Made by a program: the position numbers and the translations under genes
Notes under the pieces: generated by a model
What the model was told of the DNA's origin: nothing
Databases searched by the model: none
The model's input: only the letters and a program-made list of their open reading frames with translations
Shown: positions 1 to 6,956 of the stretch, in pieces
Position numbering within the stretch: position 1 is the first letter of the stretch
Layout: each line of letters starts with the position of its first letter
Virus record (IMG/VR): IMGVR_UViG_3300046386_000020
Coordinates: 1 to 29,670 of that record
Direction: 5' to 3' (one strand)
From: a virus
Length of the DNA: 29,670 nucleotides

Positions 1-138
1 AGCGTGCTCCTTTACATGAACGGCTCCACTGACTACGTAGAAGCCTATGGAACTCAAAATTCAGGGTCCACCAAAGATGTTTACCAAGGAGCGCCGTACA
101 CTTTCCTGACAGGCTTCCTCGCACGGAGCGCAACATGA
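1..138 (+). CDS. Tail fibre protein, C-terminal fragment (5' truncated by the window)
   Basis: An open frame enters from the left edge and ends at TGA 136-138, giving the last 45 residues (SVLLYMNGSTDYVEAYG ... FLTGFLARSAT). The beta-rich, Gly/Tyr/Thr-rich end with a terminal 'TFLTGFLARSA' resembles the C-terminal globular domain of phage tail fibres and collar proteins (C1q/TNF-like or similar trimeric tips). That would be the surface touching the host receptor. The next gene starts inside its stop codon (ATGA at 135-138). The same-strand neighbours are also tail-fibre-like, which supports the call. Only the C-terminus can be seen, so domain order and length are unknown. Confidence 0.6.
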   Translation, partial: SVLLYMNGSTDYVEAYGTQNSGSTKDVYQGAPYTFLTGFLARSAT

Positions 139-305
139 CCTCACGCTACGAAAAAATCAAAGCACTCTACCCTGAACTCACAGACCGTGACTTCATGACC
201 GTCATCCGCTTGCAGAACGACTCCGACGGTAAAGGCGACTACATCGCCGCATGGGATCACCCCACACTGGCACGGCCAACTGATGAACAACTGGAGGCCT
301 TGTAA
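135..305 (+). CDS. Small tail-associated hypothetical protein (56 aa)
   Basis: ATG 135 overlaps the preceding stop as ATGA, and the frame ends TAA 303-305, itself overlapping the next ATG (TAATG). The 56-residue product (MTSRYEKIKALYPEL ... WDHPTLARPTDEQLEAL) is acidic to neutral with no membrane segment. The pattern 'DSDGKGDYIAAW' followed by 'P..PTDEQLEAL' resembles short XkdW-like or tail-fibre-associated phage proteins, a match made from memory only. Double start/stop overlap with two tail-fibre genes argues that it is real and translationally coupled. It could be a fibre chaperone or a small virion component. Confidence 0.6.
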   Translation: MTSRYEKIKALYPELTDRDFMTVIRLQNDSDGKGDYIAAWDHPTLARPTDEQLEAL

Positions 306-1039
306 TGTCTGGCAATATTGTAATTTCACAAATCAACGGCGGTGCTATCGGCGTAAAGAACGTCATCATCAACGGCAACTTTCAGATCAACCAACGTGGT
401 GTATCTGGCACTGTTACCTTGGCTGCTGGTGCTTACGGACATGACCGCTTCAAGGCTGGCGCTTCTGGTTGCACATACACGTTCGCCACTTCTAACAACG
501 TCACGACACTGACCATCTCTGCTGGATCACTTATTCAAGTGGTTGAGGGCTTGAATCTTTACACCGACACCTACACGTTGTCGTGGACTGGTACTGCTCA
601 AGGCAAGATTGGCGCTGGCTCTTATGCTGGCTCTGGTGTGACTGGCTCTGTTACTGGTGGCACGAACTTGAACATTGAGTTCAATACAGGCACTTTGTCC
701 TTGGTACAACTCGAAGCTGGCAGCGTAGCGACCCCGTTTGAGCGCAGGGACTACGGGCGTGAGCTGATGATGTGCCAGCGGTATTATTGCAAACAGTCTG
801 TTTTTATCGGAAATACCTACGCAGCTAACGGCGGCAACGTATCCGCTTCTACATATGTTGGCTTCAAAGTAACAATGCGAGCATCACCGACAATAACATT
901 TGTTAATACAAGTGCTTTGCTCACAAACGCAGACAGTGCAACATTTCTAGGCCCGGATGGCTTTAGTTACGCAGTAAATATTACAGGAACAGGCACATTC
1001 AATAGAGCAAGTGTCGCTTCAATGGAAACTGAACTGTAA
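305..1039 (+). CDS. Tail fibre / receptor-binding-like protein (244 aa)
   Basis: Starts ATG 305 overlapping the previous TAA. The N-terminal part (NVIINGNFQINQRG, residues about 19-32) and the beta-rich stretch up to 'LVQLEAGSVATPFERRDYG' followed by 'CQRYY' are a recurrent phage tail-fibre module. In it a carbohydrate-binding-like beta-sandwich precedes a C-terminal receptor-tip region. The last ~85 residues after CQRYY are Asn/Ser/Thr-rich and probably form the variable tip. There are no transmembrane segments or signal peptide. Its position just after another fibre gene suggests a second fibre subunit or a receptor-binding tip. Codon use after about nt 780 turns more AT-rich than upstream, compatible with exchange of the tip region, as is common in fibre genes. 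Confidence 0.7.
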   Translation: MSGNIVISQINGGAIGVKNVIINGNFQINQRGVSGTVTLAAGAYGHDRFKAGASGCTYTFATSNNVTTLTISAGSLIQVVEGLNLYTDTYTLSWTGTAQGKIGAGSYAGSGVTGSVTGGTNLNIEFNTGTLSLVQLEAGSVATPFERRDYGRELMMCQRYYCKQSVFIGNTYAANGGNVSASTYVGFKVTMRASPTITFVNTSALLTNADSATFLGPDGFSYAVNITGTGTFNRASVASMETEL

Positions 1040-1048
1040 GGACTAATC

Positions 1049-1237
1049 ATGTACCAACTTCTTCCCTCTACCCCAATGGGCGCGAATAGCTCGCTATCGC
1101 TCTCAGCAACCTGCATCAAACGCATCGCTGACAACGCCTTTATTCCGATGGACCCGCAAAACACAGACTACGCTGAGTACCTGAAGTTCTTGGCCGAGGG
1201 GAATGTACCCCTTCCCGCAGACGCTCAACCCGAGTAA
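1049..1237 (+). CDS. Small tail-fibre-associated hypothetical protein (62 aa)
   Basis: ATG 1049 is preceded by AAGGA (1038-1042) at suitable spacing. The 62-residue product contains 'CIKRIADNAFIPMDP' and 'NTDYAEYLKFLAEGNVPLPAD'. This 'IP.DP.N.DY.EYL..L.EGN.P.P' pattern recurs in short proteins encoded next to phage tail fibres and resembles the N-terminal part of tail-fibre-assembly-like proteins. No catalytic residues or membrane segments are seen. A role in fibre folding or as a fibre accessory is inferred from position and pattern only. Confidence 0.65.
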   Translation: MYQLLPSTPMGANSSLSLSATCIKRIADNAFIPMDPQNTDYAEYLKFLAEGNVPLPADAQPE

Positions 1238-1267
1238 AATCTGGCAACTTTTCAGCTGAGGCTTGGC

Positions 1268-1492
1268 ATGGACAACCAACAACTTTTCAACCTTGTAGTA
1301 TCCGTTGCCGGGTTCTTAGCGATTTACCTCATCAACCAGCTCACGCGCACAATCCAGCGTCTGGAAGACAAGGTCAACGAGTTGCCCCTCACCTACGTGG
1401 CCAAGGACGACTACCGCTCTGACATTGCCGAGATCAAGTCAATGGTCAAGCAAATCTTCGATAAGCTGGACGGCAAAGCCGACAAGACATGA
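1268..1492 (+). CDS. Small membrane protein with coiled coil, lysis cassette (74 aa)
   Basis: ATG 1268 follows GAGG (1258-1261). Residues ~7-25 (LFNLVVSVAGFLAIYLINQL) form one N-terminal transmembrane segment. They are followed by a charged amphipathic helix likely to coil (IQRLEDKVNEL, IAEIKSMVKQIFDKLD). Small one-TM proteins with this layout are common beside phage holins and endolysins, where they act as holin-like or accessory lysis proteins. The gene overlaps the next tiny membrane ORF (ATGA, 1489-1492) and sits two genes upstream of a holin. It may be a second holin, an antiholin or an XhlA-like anchor; the sequence does not decide. Confidence 0.7.
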   Translation: MDNQQLFNLVVSVAGFLAIYLINQLTRTIQRLEDKVNELPLTYVAKDDYRSDIAEIKSMVKQIFDKLDGKADKT

Positions 1493-1590
1493 GAGATTTT
1501 GCCGAGGCCCTTGTCGCGGCAGTTTTCATCGTTGGGCTTGTCATCTGGACAGCCAAGGTAGTGGTCGAAATGTTTGTGACAACCAACTGA
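1489..1590 (+). CDS. Tiny single-TM protein in lysis cassette (33 aa)
   Basis: ATG 1489 overlaps the previous TGA (ATGA) and the frame closes with TGA 1588-1590. The 33-residue product starts MRDFAEALVAAVF and has one continuous hydrophobic stretch (ALVAAVFIVGLVIWTAKVVV, residues ~7-26), clearly a membrane segment, with charged ends. Stop/start overlap, a membrane segment and a position between two lysis-type membrane genes support a real gene despite its size. The role is unknown; a holin-assisting or pinholin-like peptide is possible. Confidence 0.6.
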   Translation: MRDFAEALVAAVFIVGLVIWTAKVVVEMFVTTN

Positions 1591-1597
1591 GGCGTTC

Positions 1598-2011
1598 ATG
1601 CTGGCAATCGACTCCATACTCAACATCGGCGGTAAGCTCATCGACAAGTTGATTCCCGACCCGGAAGCCAAGGCTAAGGCGCAGCTTGAGCTGGCCAAGA
1701 TGGCGCAAGACGGTGAGCTGGAGGCCATGAAAACTCAGATGAGCGCCATCATTGCAGAGGCGCAGTCTGCTGACCCGTGGACAAGCCGAGCACGGCCATC
1801 CTTTCTATACGTGGTCTACATCCTCTTGCTGTGGTCGATCCCGATGGGCATCCTGTCCGTCTTTAGGCCGGAAGCCGCTGTAGCGTTTACCGCCGGATTC
1901 AAAGCGTGGATGAACGCAATCCCTGAGCCCGTCCTTACGCTGTTCGGCACCGTCATGCTGGGCTACGTGGTTGGGCGTTCTTACGAAAAAGTCAAAGGTG
2001 TGGCCAAATGA
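1598..2011 (+). CDS. Holin of the 3TM superfamily (137 aa)
   Basis: ATG 1598 with GAGG upstream (1589-1592). The N-terminal ~60 residues are a charged helix (DPEAKAKAQLELAKMAQDGE). They are followed by 'DPWTSRARPSFLYVVYILLL', a membrane segment (~69-89), a second weak hydrophobic region (~93-104) and a third segment (~111-125) ending 'GYVVGRSYEKVKG'. The DPWTSRARP signature before the first TM and the GRSYEK after the last are typical of the phage/GTA 3TM holin family. The protein would permeabilise the inner membrane to release the endolysin, whose gene overlaps this one by 4 nt (ATGA 2008-2011). Confidence 0.85.
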   Translation: MLAIDSILNIGGKLIDKLIPDPEAKAKAQLELAKMAQDGELEAMKTQMSAIIAEAQSADPWTSRARPSFLYVVYILLLWSIPMGILSVFRPEAAVAFTAGFKAWMNAIPEPVLTLFGTVMLGYVVGRSYEKVKGVAK

Positions 2012-2520
2012 AAGCCAACTTCGACTCCGCACTCAAAGCCGTATTGCACCACGAGGGCGGCTACGTAGACCACCCCGCTGACCCCGGCGGGCGCACCAAC
2101 CTCGGCGTTACGCAAAAGGTCTGGGAGGAGTGGGTCGGCCATCCTGTAGACGAGAAACAGATGCGTGCGCTGACGCCTGAGATTGTTGGTCCGATGTACA
2201 AGAAAAAGTACTGGGACAAGGTCAAAGGTGACGATCTACCGACTGGGGTGGACTATGCGGTGTTCGATGCGGCTGTGAACTCTGGACCGGGCCGCGCTGC
2301 CAAGTGGCTGCAAGCCTGCGTGGGTGTGGAGCAAGACGGTGGGATTGGCCCCAAGACGCTGGCTGCTGTAGCTGCCGTAGACCCTGCCGATCTGGTTGAG
2401 GACTACGCCAAGCGTCGGCTGTCGTTTCTGATGGATTTGCCACACTGGCCAACATTCGGTAAGGGCTGGGGACGTCGCGTGGCGGAAGTTCAAACCGTTG
2501 CCAGCTCGATGACCGCGTAA
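2008..2520 (+). CDS. Endolysin, GH108-type N-acetylmuramidase (170 aa)
   Basis: Residues 1-~95 match glycosyl hydrolase family 108: 'HHEGGYVDHPADPGGRTNLG' carries the catalytic Glu (E16) in the EGGYV motif, then the conserved NLGVTQ. Residues ~90-165 (GVDYAVFDAAVNSGPGRAAKWLQ ... DGGIGPKTLAAV) match the C-terminal peptidoglycan-binding domain of the same family. The length is normal for the family. No signal peptide or SAR segment is visible, so export should depend on the holin encoded immediately upstream (ATGA overlap). The enzyme cleaves the MurNAc-GlcNAc glycan at the end of infection. No spanin pair was recognised after it. Confidence 0.93.
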   Translation: MKANFDSALKAVLHHEGGYVDHPADPGGRTNLGVTQKVWEEWVGHPVDEKQMRALTPEIVGPMYKKKYWDKVKGDDLPTGVDYAVFDAAVNSGPGRAAKWLQACVGVEQDGGIGPKTLAAVAAVDPADLVEDYAKRRLSFLMDLPHWPTFGKGWGRRVAEVQTVASSMTA

Positions 2521-2522
2521 AA

Positions 2523-2560
2523 GTAAGCACCCACTAGCCAGCACTTGCTGGCCAGCTTAC
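2523..2560 (+). repeat. Nested inverted repeat between endolysin and next gene
   Basis: Outer arms GTAAGC (2523-2528) and GCTTAC (2555-2560) enclose a perfect 7-bp stem GCCAGCA (2537-2543)/TGCTGGC (2546-2552) with a 2-nt spacer. This would fold as a long hairpin in RNA. No T-run follows, so it is not a classical intrinsic terminator. It lies in one of the few noncoding gaps of the + arm (2521-2593) and may be a transcript-processing or partial termination site after the lysis cassette. Confidence 0.5.
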
Positions 2561-2593
2561 AATGCAGGCACTTTCCAACAAAAGGAACTCATC

Positions 2594-2812
2594 ATGAGCG
2601 CTTCTTCCCGCCCCGGCACCATGGGTGCATACAAGCCCCGCCGCAGCCCTGAGAACCCCAACACTGCATCCATGGTGGAAGAGTCTCGCCAAGCTGCGCA
2701 GGACGAAAAAGACCGTGCCAAGGTCAAAGCCATGGGCTACAAAAACGGTGGCATGATCAAGCAGACCAAAAAAGCTACACCGTACATGTGCGGTGGCATG
2801 GTTAAGAAGTAA
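2594..2812 (+). CDS. Small basic hypothetical protein with GGM motifs (72 aa)
   Basis: ATG 2594 follows AAAGGA (2580-2585). The 72-residue product is Lys/Arg-rich, probably disordered at the N-terminus. It ends with two copies of a short motif, 'YKNGGMIKQ' and 'YMCGGMVKK'. Similar 'NGGMI' motifs occur in the virion protein encoded at 5209-6954, which hints at a shared structural context. No known domain was recognised. Its position between the lysis cassette and virion genes suggests a small virion or assembly protein; the function is unknown. Confidence 0.65.
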   Translation: MSASSRPGTMGAYKPRRSPENPNTASMVEESRQAAQDEKDRAKVKAMGYKNGGMIKQTKKATPYMCGGMVKK

Positions 2813-2826
2813 TCGAGGGATAGGCC

Positions 2827-4860
2827 GTGGCCGGTGTCGCTCTAAAAATCCAGCGCTTCTTTGGTGAAGCGCCGAAGATCAGTCCTGAGCTGTTGCCGGA
2901 TACGGTAGCCCAGTACGCATACAACCTCGACTTGTCGTCTGGGGACTTGTTGCCGTACCGCCGGGCCGAGGCGATTACCACGCTGGATAAGACTGGTGTA
3001 GTGCAGACCATTTACCCGCTGGTTGACCCCGTCACTGGAGACAATAAGTGGCTGCACTGGACCACTGACGTTGACGTTGCCACATCCCAGATTGAGGGTG
3101 ACACCACTCAGCGCGTGTACTACACCGGCGATGGCGCACCTAAGGCGACAAACTACGATCTGGCAACCAGCGGCACTCAGTACCCAACTGAGAGCTACAT
3201 CCTCGGTCTGCCTCTGCCTACAGACATCCCGGTCGCTACAGCTGCGGCGTTCACGCAGAAGTCATCCGTCACACGCTCACGCGATGCGGGTAACACAGCA
3301 ACGATCGTTACAAGCGCTGCACACGGGTTGACAACTGGCGACTACGTCACCACATCGTCGTTTGGCGGTACTGGGTACAACCTGACCAACGTGCAGGTCA
3401 CAGTCATAGACAGCACCACGTTCAGCTACTTTAACTTCGGTGCTGCTGAAACAGCAACAGCGGACACTGCTGGCCGAATTGACCTTGCTGGTGTTACTGG
3501 CCCTCGCAACTACGTGTTCACGTACGTCACAGCATGGGACGAAGAGTCTGTGCCATCGGAGCCATCGGCGACTATCTTCGTCAAAGAGGGCCAAACCGTC
3601 ACCGTCTCAGGCTTGCCCGCTTCGTGGAGCCACGGTAGTGGCTACCAGACAACTGACATGAAGGTGCGGATTTACCGCACTGTGGCCACTGTGTCTGGCG
3701 CTGTGTACTTGCGGGTTGGCGAGGTGGACCTCGGGACCACGAGTTTTGTAGACGATATTGACGTGTCGTCTCTGGACACGGTGCTGGAGTCTGAGGACTA
3801 CGACGCCCCTGAGCCCACGATGCAGGGCCTGATGGCCATCCACAACGGCATGATGGTGGGTTTCTTTGGCAACACGGTTTGCTTCTCGGAGCCCGGGCAC
3901 CCGCACGCATGGCCGATTAAGTACCGCCAGCAGGTTGACGCGCAGATTGTTGGCCTTGGCGCTTATGGCACCACGCTGCTGGCCCTGACAGACAAGACGC
4001 CGTGGAAGTTCGACGGCAACAACCCAGAAGCCATCTCACGCGCTCGCACAGACTACATCTTGCCTTGTGTGTCCAAGCGATCCATCATCAACATCGGCTT
4101 CGGCGTGGTGTGGGCTTCGGCAGGCGGCTTGGCTGTGTACTCGACAACAATCGGTACAGATTACCTGACAAAGAACGTGCACAGTTGGTCCACTTGGTCA
4201 GCTGCGGTGACGCCTTCGCTGGTCTATGGCGCGTACTACCGTGGTCGGTACTTTGGCTCTGATACCACACATACGTTTTTGTTCGAGCGCAACGATCAGG
4301 TCGGCGGGCATTTGGTGCAGACAGATATTGTCTTCTCGGCTGCGTACTACGAGGCCAAGACTGATCGGTTCTACTACGCGCATGACGGCGTTGTGTACCT
4401 GTGGAACTCGCCAAGTGTTGGCAACTCGATCCTCGACTGGAAGTCCAAGGTGTTCACGACCAAGCAGCCCATCAACATGGGCGCAGCGCGGGTCATCGCG
4501 GACTACCAGAGTGACGAAGACGAGGCAGCTCTTGAGGCTGAGAACGCCGCGATTCTTGCATCCAACCAAGCCATCATTGACTCGGGGCTAGACGGTTTTG
4601 GGGCACTGGGCACTGCGCTTGTGAATCAGCACGTTGTTGCTGGCAGCAACCTGTCTTTGTTCAAGGAAAGCTACCGGGCGGCTACGTTTCAGCTGTATGT
4701 CAACAAGAAGTTGGTGTACTCGGCGTCTCGCCAAAACGACGACGCGTTCCGCTTGCCAGCAGGGTATCGCTCAGACACGTTCGAGATTCGAGTCGCGACC
4801 AACGTGCGGGTTCGTGCGGTTCACTTGGCTGAAACCATGTCCGGCTTGCGAGGTGCTTGA
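2827..4860 (+). CDS. Virion/tail structural protein, probable beta-propeller (677 aa)
   Basis: The start is GTG 2827 with GAGGGAT upstream (2815-2821); no better start is seen. The N-terminus (RFFGEAPKISPELLPDTVAQ) and the 'RVYYTGDGAPKATNY ... YILGLPLP' segment (residues ~97-138) are followed by a beta-rich, fibronectin-like region with Ser/Thr/Gly-rich strands. Then comes 'GLMAIHNGMMVGFFGNTVCFSEPGHPHAWP' (split here: GLMAIHNGMMVGFF, then FSEPGHPHAWP) and repeated 'YYRGRYFG/TDRFYYAHDGVVYLWN' strands, typical of a beta-propeller. This layout recurs in podovirus-like tail or head-completion/stabilisation proteins (comparable to P22 gp10-type proteins). It is therefore probably part of the tail hub or head-tail closure. 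The next gene overlaps its stop (TGATG). Confidence 0.6.
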   Translation: MAGVALKIQRFFGEAPKISPELLPDTVAQYAYNLDLSSGDLLPYRRAEAITTLDKTGVVQTIYPLVDPVTGDNKWLHWTTDVDVATSQIEGDTTQRVYYTGDGAPKATNYDLATSGTQYPTESYILGLPLPTDIPVATAAAFTQKSSVTRSRDAGNTATIVTSAAHGLTTGDYVTTSSFGGTGYNLTNVQVTVIDSTTFSYFNFGAAETATADTAGRIDLAGVTGPRNYVFTYVTAWDEESVPSEPSATIFVKEGQTVTVSGLPASWSHGSGYQTTDMKVRIYRTVATVSGAVYLRVGEVDLGTTSFVDDIDVSSLDTVLESEDYDAPEPTMQGLMAIHNGMMVGFFGNTVCFSEPGHPHAWPIKYRQQVDAQIVGLGAYGTTLLALTDKTPWKFDGNNPEAISRARTDYILPCVSKRSIINIGFGVVWASAGGLAVYSTTIGTDYLTKNVHSWSTWSAAVTPSLVYGAYYRGRYFGSDTTHTFLFERNDQVGGHLVQTDIVFSAAYYEAKTDRFYYAHDGVVYLWNSPSVGNSILDWKSKVFTTKQPINMGAARVIADYQSDEDEAALEAENAAILASNQAIIDSGLDGFGALGTALVNQHVVAGSNLSLFKESYRAATFQLYVNKKLVYSASRQNDDAFRLPAGYRSDTFEIRVATNVRVRAVHLAETMSGLRGA

Positions 4861-5207
4861 TGCCTAAGTTTCAGGGTATTCCCTCAATTCCTTCGGAGCA
4901 AATTCCGCAGTGGCAGTACGACGTGCTGTCTGCGATGAAGGAAAACATCGAGATCATGTTGGGTCAGCGTGGCCCCGGTCGTGTTGTAACGAATGATTCA
5001 GTGGGTGTAGAGCCCGCAGACCGTCAGGTTATGAAGCAGTTGTCTGCACGCGGGGACTACTACACAATCACAACAAGTGGCGGACCCATCGACGTCCCTG
5101 CACGCGGTGACTATGTAAAATTGCTCAATGACATGCAGCAGCTTGCTGTCGATGTCACCAACATTCAGAATGCGCTCAATGCGCTCTTGCAGAACGTAAG
5201 GAACTAA
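4860..5207 (+). CDS. Hypothetical virion-module protein (115 aa)
   Basis: ATG 4860 overlaps the preceding TGA (TGATG) and is preferred over an in-frame TTG at 4857. The 115-residue product begins MPKFQGIPSIPSEQ. It has an amphipathic N-terminal helix (QWQYDVLSAMKENIEIML), a short beta region (DYYTITTSGGPIDVP) and a C-terminal helix ideal for a coiled coil (VKLLNDMQQLAVDVTNIQNA). No cysteine, membrane segment or catalytic motif is seen. Coupling to the upstream 677-aa virion protein suggests that the products work together, for example as a tail adaptor or chaperone. The family was not recognised. Confidence 0.7.
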   Translation: MPKFQGIPSIPSEQIPQWQYDVLSAMKENIEIMLGQRGPGRVVTNDSVGVEPADRQVMKQLSARGDYYTITTSGGPIDVPARGDYVKLLNDMQQLAVDVTNIQNALNALLQNVRN

Positions 5208-5208
5208 G

Positions 5209-6954
5209 ATGGCCTCCTCCCTTGAGCGCTCGTTGTACCCACAGGCTGGCCTGACCCCCACGTCAGGCGTGCAGTATTTTGGCAACACAGGCCGTGGCAC
5301 ATCGGTCAACTACTTCAGACCTGAAGCCCCGGTTGCGCAGTCATCGCGCCCCGCGAACAACGTGAACGCTGGCTTTTCGACACCTGCTGCTGGTGCGTAC
5401 GAGACGCCTGAGTCTGGCTTTGTGCAGACCCCAACAGAGTCTGGCTTCGGGGGCGGCGAGGGTGTAGCTACTGGTGGTACCAGTGGCGGTGGCATTTCAC
5501 CAAGCACTGCACAAGGTATAAATACAGCAGCCACAATAGCAGGGCTGGCTGGTGTAGCAACTGGCAATCGGGCGCTGAGCCAAGCCGCTGGTGGAGTAAA
5601 CGCGGTTACTGGGGCTACGCAAGGGCAGCTGGGGCCGATGGGAAGTATGGTGGGCGGTATGCTTGCTGGCCCACAAGGAGCTTTGCTTGGTGGTTTGGCC
5701 GGGCAAGCTGCGTCTACACAGGGAATTACAACAGCTGGCCTAACCAACGCTGTTGGGTCTGCGACAGTCCCGGGTTTTTCTATCGCAAACGCGATGCTAG
5801 GCCTTGCAACATCGCCCGCTTTAGGTGGTGATCAGTCTGTGTCTATTGGCGACATGATAGGAAACTTTGCGCTGACGTCTAACCCAGCACTTAGTGGCAC
5901 TGTCGGTATCAACAACGTAGGCCTTGTTGATGCTACTCAGGCAGCTATGGCGATTAACCAGTCGCAAGACCCACTAGGCTCACTGTTGGGTGTACTCGGG
6001 CAAGACGTCAGTAGTAACACAACGGCTGCTGTAGGGGCAGCAAACGCTATTTCTGCTGCCAATAACACTAACTCCTTGGATGCGCTCATGGGATTGACCA
6101 ATTCGTTTGGTACAGGCGCAACTTCAGACGGCACAACTGGCCCCGGCTCTGCCACTGGCGTTGGCGTCGGCAGCGCTGAGGGTATTAACGGCATGGATGC
6201 TGCAAGCGACGCAGCTTCTGCAGCAGGTGCGAGCACGGGAGACAGCTCTGGGGACAGCGGCGGTGTAAGCGGCGTAGGCTCAGATGGCATAGGCTTTGCT
6301 AACGGTGGCATGATTGGCGAGCGTCCCGGCATCACAAAGCGTTACGCTGACGGTGGCCCGTTACTGGCCATGGGGTTTGCCGGTGGTGGGCGCATCGCTA
6401 TGGGTGCTGTGCCATCGAACGCATCGGTCAACGACCGTGTGAACGCTATCTTGCGCAACCCGCAGATGCGCCAGAGTATTGTTGCTCGTGCCCAGCAACT
6501 CATGGACTCGGGCGAGTTGACTCCTGAAGAAGTAACAACCATGGGCCGTGTAGCCGAAGCCGCGATGTACAACCCATCGCTGTACCCACAGCTGCGCCAG
6601 TTTGTTGCTGCACAGGGTATGACCCCGTTGCCAGCAGCGTACGATCCATCTGTTGTGACGAAGATCATCGCTACGGCCCGCGCCTTGGCCCAAAGCACAC
6701 CTGCTGGCCAAGTGCCTCCCACAAGCGCAGCTGCAGTAACACCCGCGGCTCCCGGCATGAATCGCGGTGGCATGATCCGTGGCCCCGGCACTGGTCGCTC
6801 CGACTCGATCGGTACAGTCAACGAAACAACTGGTGAGCCTGTGCGTGTTGCCAATGGTGAATACATCATCCCCGAGCACGTTGTACGCGCAAAGGGGCAG
6901 GAATTCTTCGATAATCTGTTACGCCGGTACGCAGACGTGCCGAAGGAGTCTTGA
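5209..6954 (+). CDS. Gly/Ala-rich virion protein, probable internal/ejection protein (581 aa)
   Basis: ATG 5209 with AAGGA at 5199-5203. Residues ~85-340 are extremely Gly/Ala/Ser/Thr-rich with hydrophobic small-residue helices (AGLAGVATGNRALSQAAGGV, GGMLAGPQGALLGGLAGQAA), as in membrane-active ejection proteins. Next come 'NGGMIGERPG ... YADGGP ... GFAGGGRIAMG' and a helical segment. The C-terminal module (about 515-581: NRGGMIRGPGTGRSDSIG ... VANGEYIIPEHVV ... FFDNLLRRY) recurs at the C-terminus of many phage structural proteins of unknown fold. The position directly before two further virion/ejection genes supports an internal virion protein. A tape-measure role is less likely given the length. 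Confidence 0.6.
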   Translation: MASSLERSLYPQAGLTPTSGVQYFGNTGRGTSVNYFRPEAPVAQSSRPANNVNAGFSTPAAGAYETPESGFVQTPTESGFGGGEGVATGGTSGGGISPSTAQGINTAATIAGLAGVATGNRALSQAAGGVNAVTGATQGQLGPMGSMVGGMLAGPQGALLGGLAGQAASTQGITTAGLTNAVGSATVPGFSIANAMLGLATSPALGGDQSVSIGDMIGNFALTSNPALSGTVGINNVGLVDATQAAMAINQSQDPLGSLLGVLGQDVSSNTTAAVGAANAISAANNTNSLDALMGLTNSFGTGATSDGTTGPGSATGVGVGSAEGINGMDAASDAASAAGASTGDSSGDSGGVSGVGSDGIGFANGGMIGERPGITKRYADGGPLLAMGFAGGGRIAMGAVPSNASVNDRVNAILRNPQMRQSIVARAQQLMDSGELTPEEVTTMGRVAEAAMYNPSLYPQLRQFVAAQGMTPLPAAYDPSVVTKIIATARALAQSTPAGQVPPTSAAAVTPAAPGMNRGGMIRGPGTGRSDSIGTVNETTGEPVRVANGEYIIPEHVVRAKGQEFFDNLLRRYADVPKES

Positions 6955-6956
6955 TC

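Noticed and set aside
2558-2563. TACAAT as a promoter -10 box after the endolysin
   Set aside because: No -35-like hexamer at suitable distance, and the bases belong to the hairpin arm.
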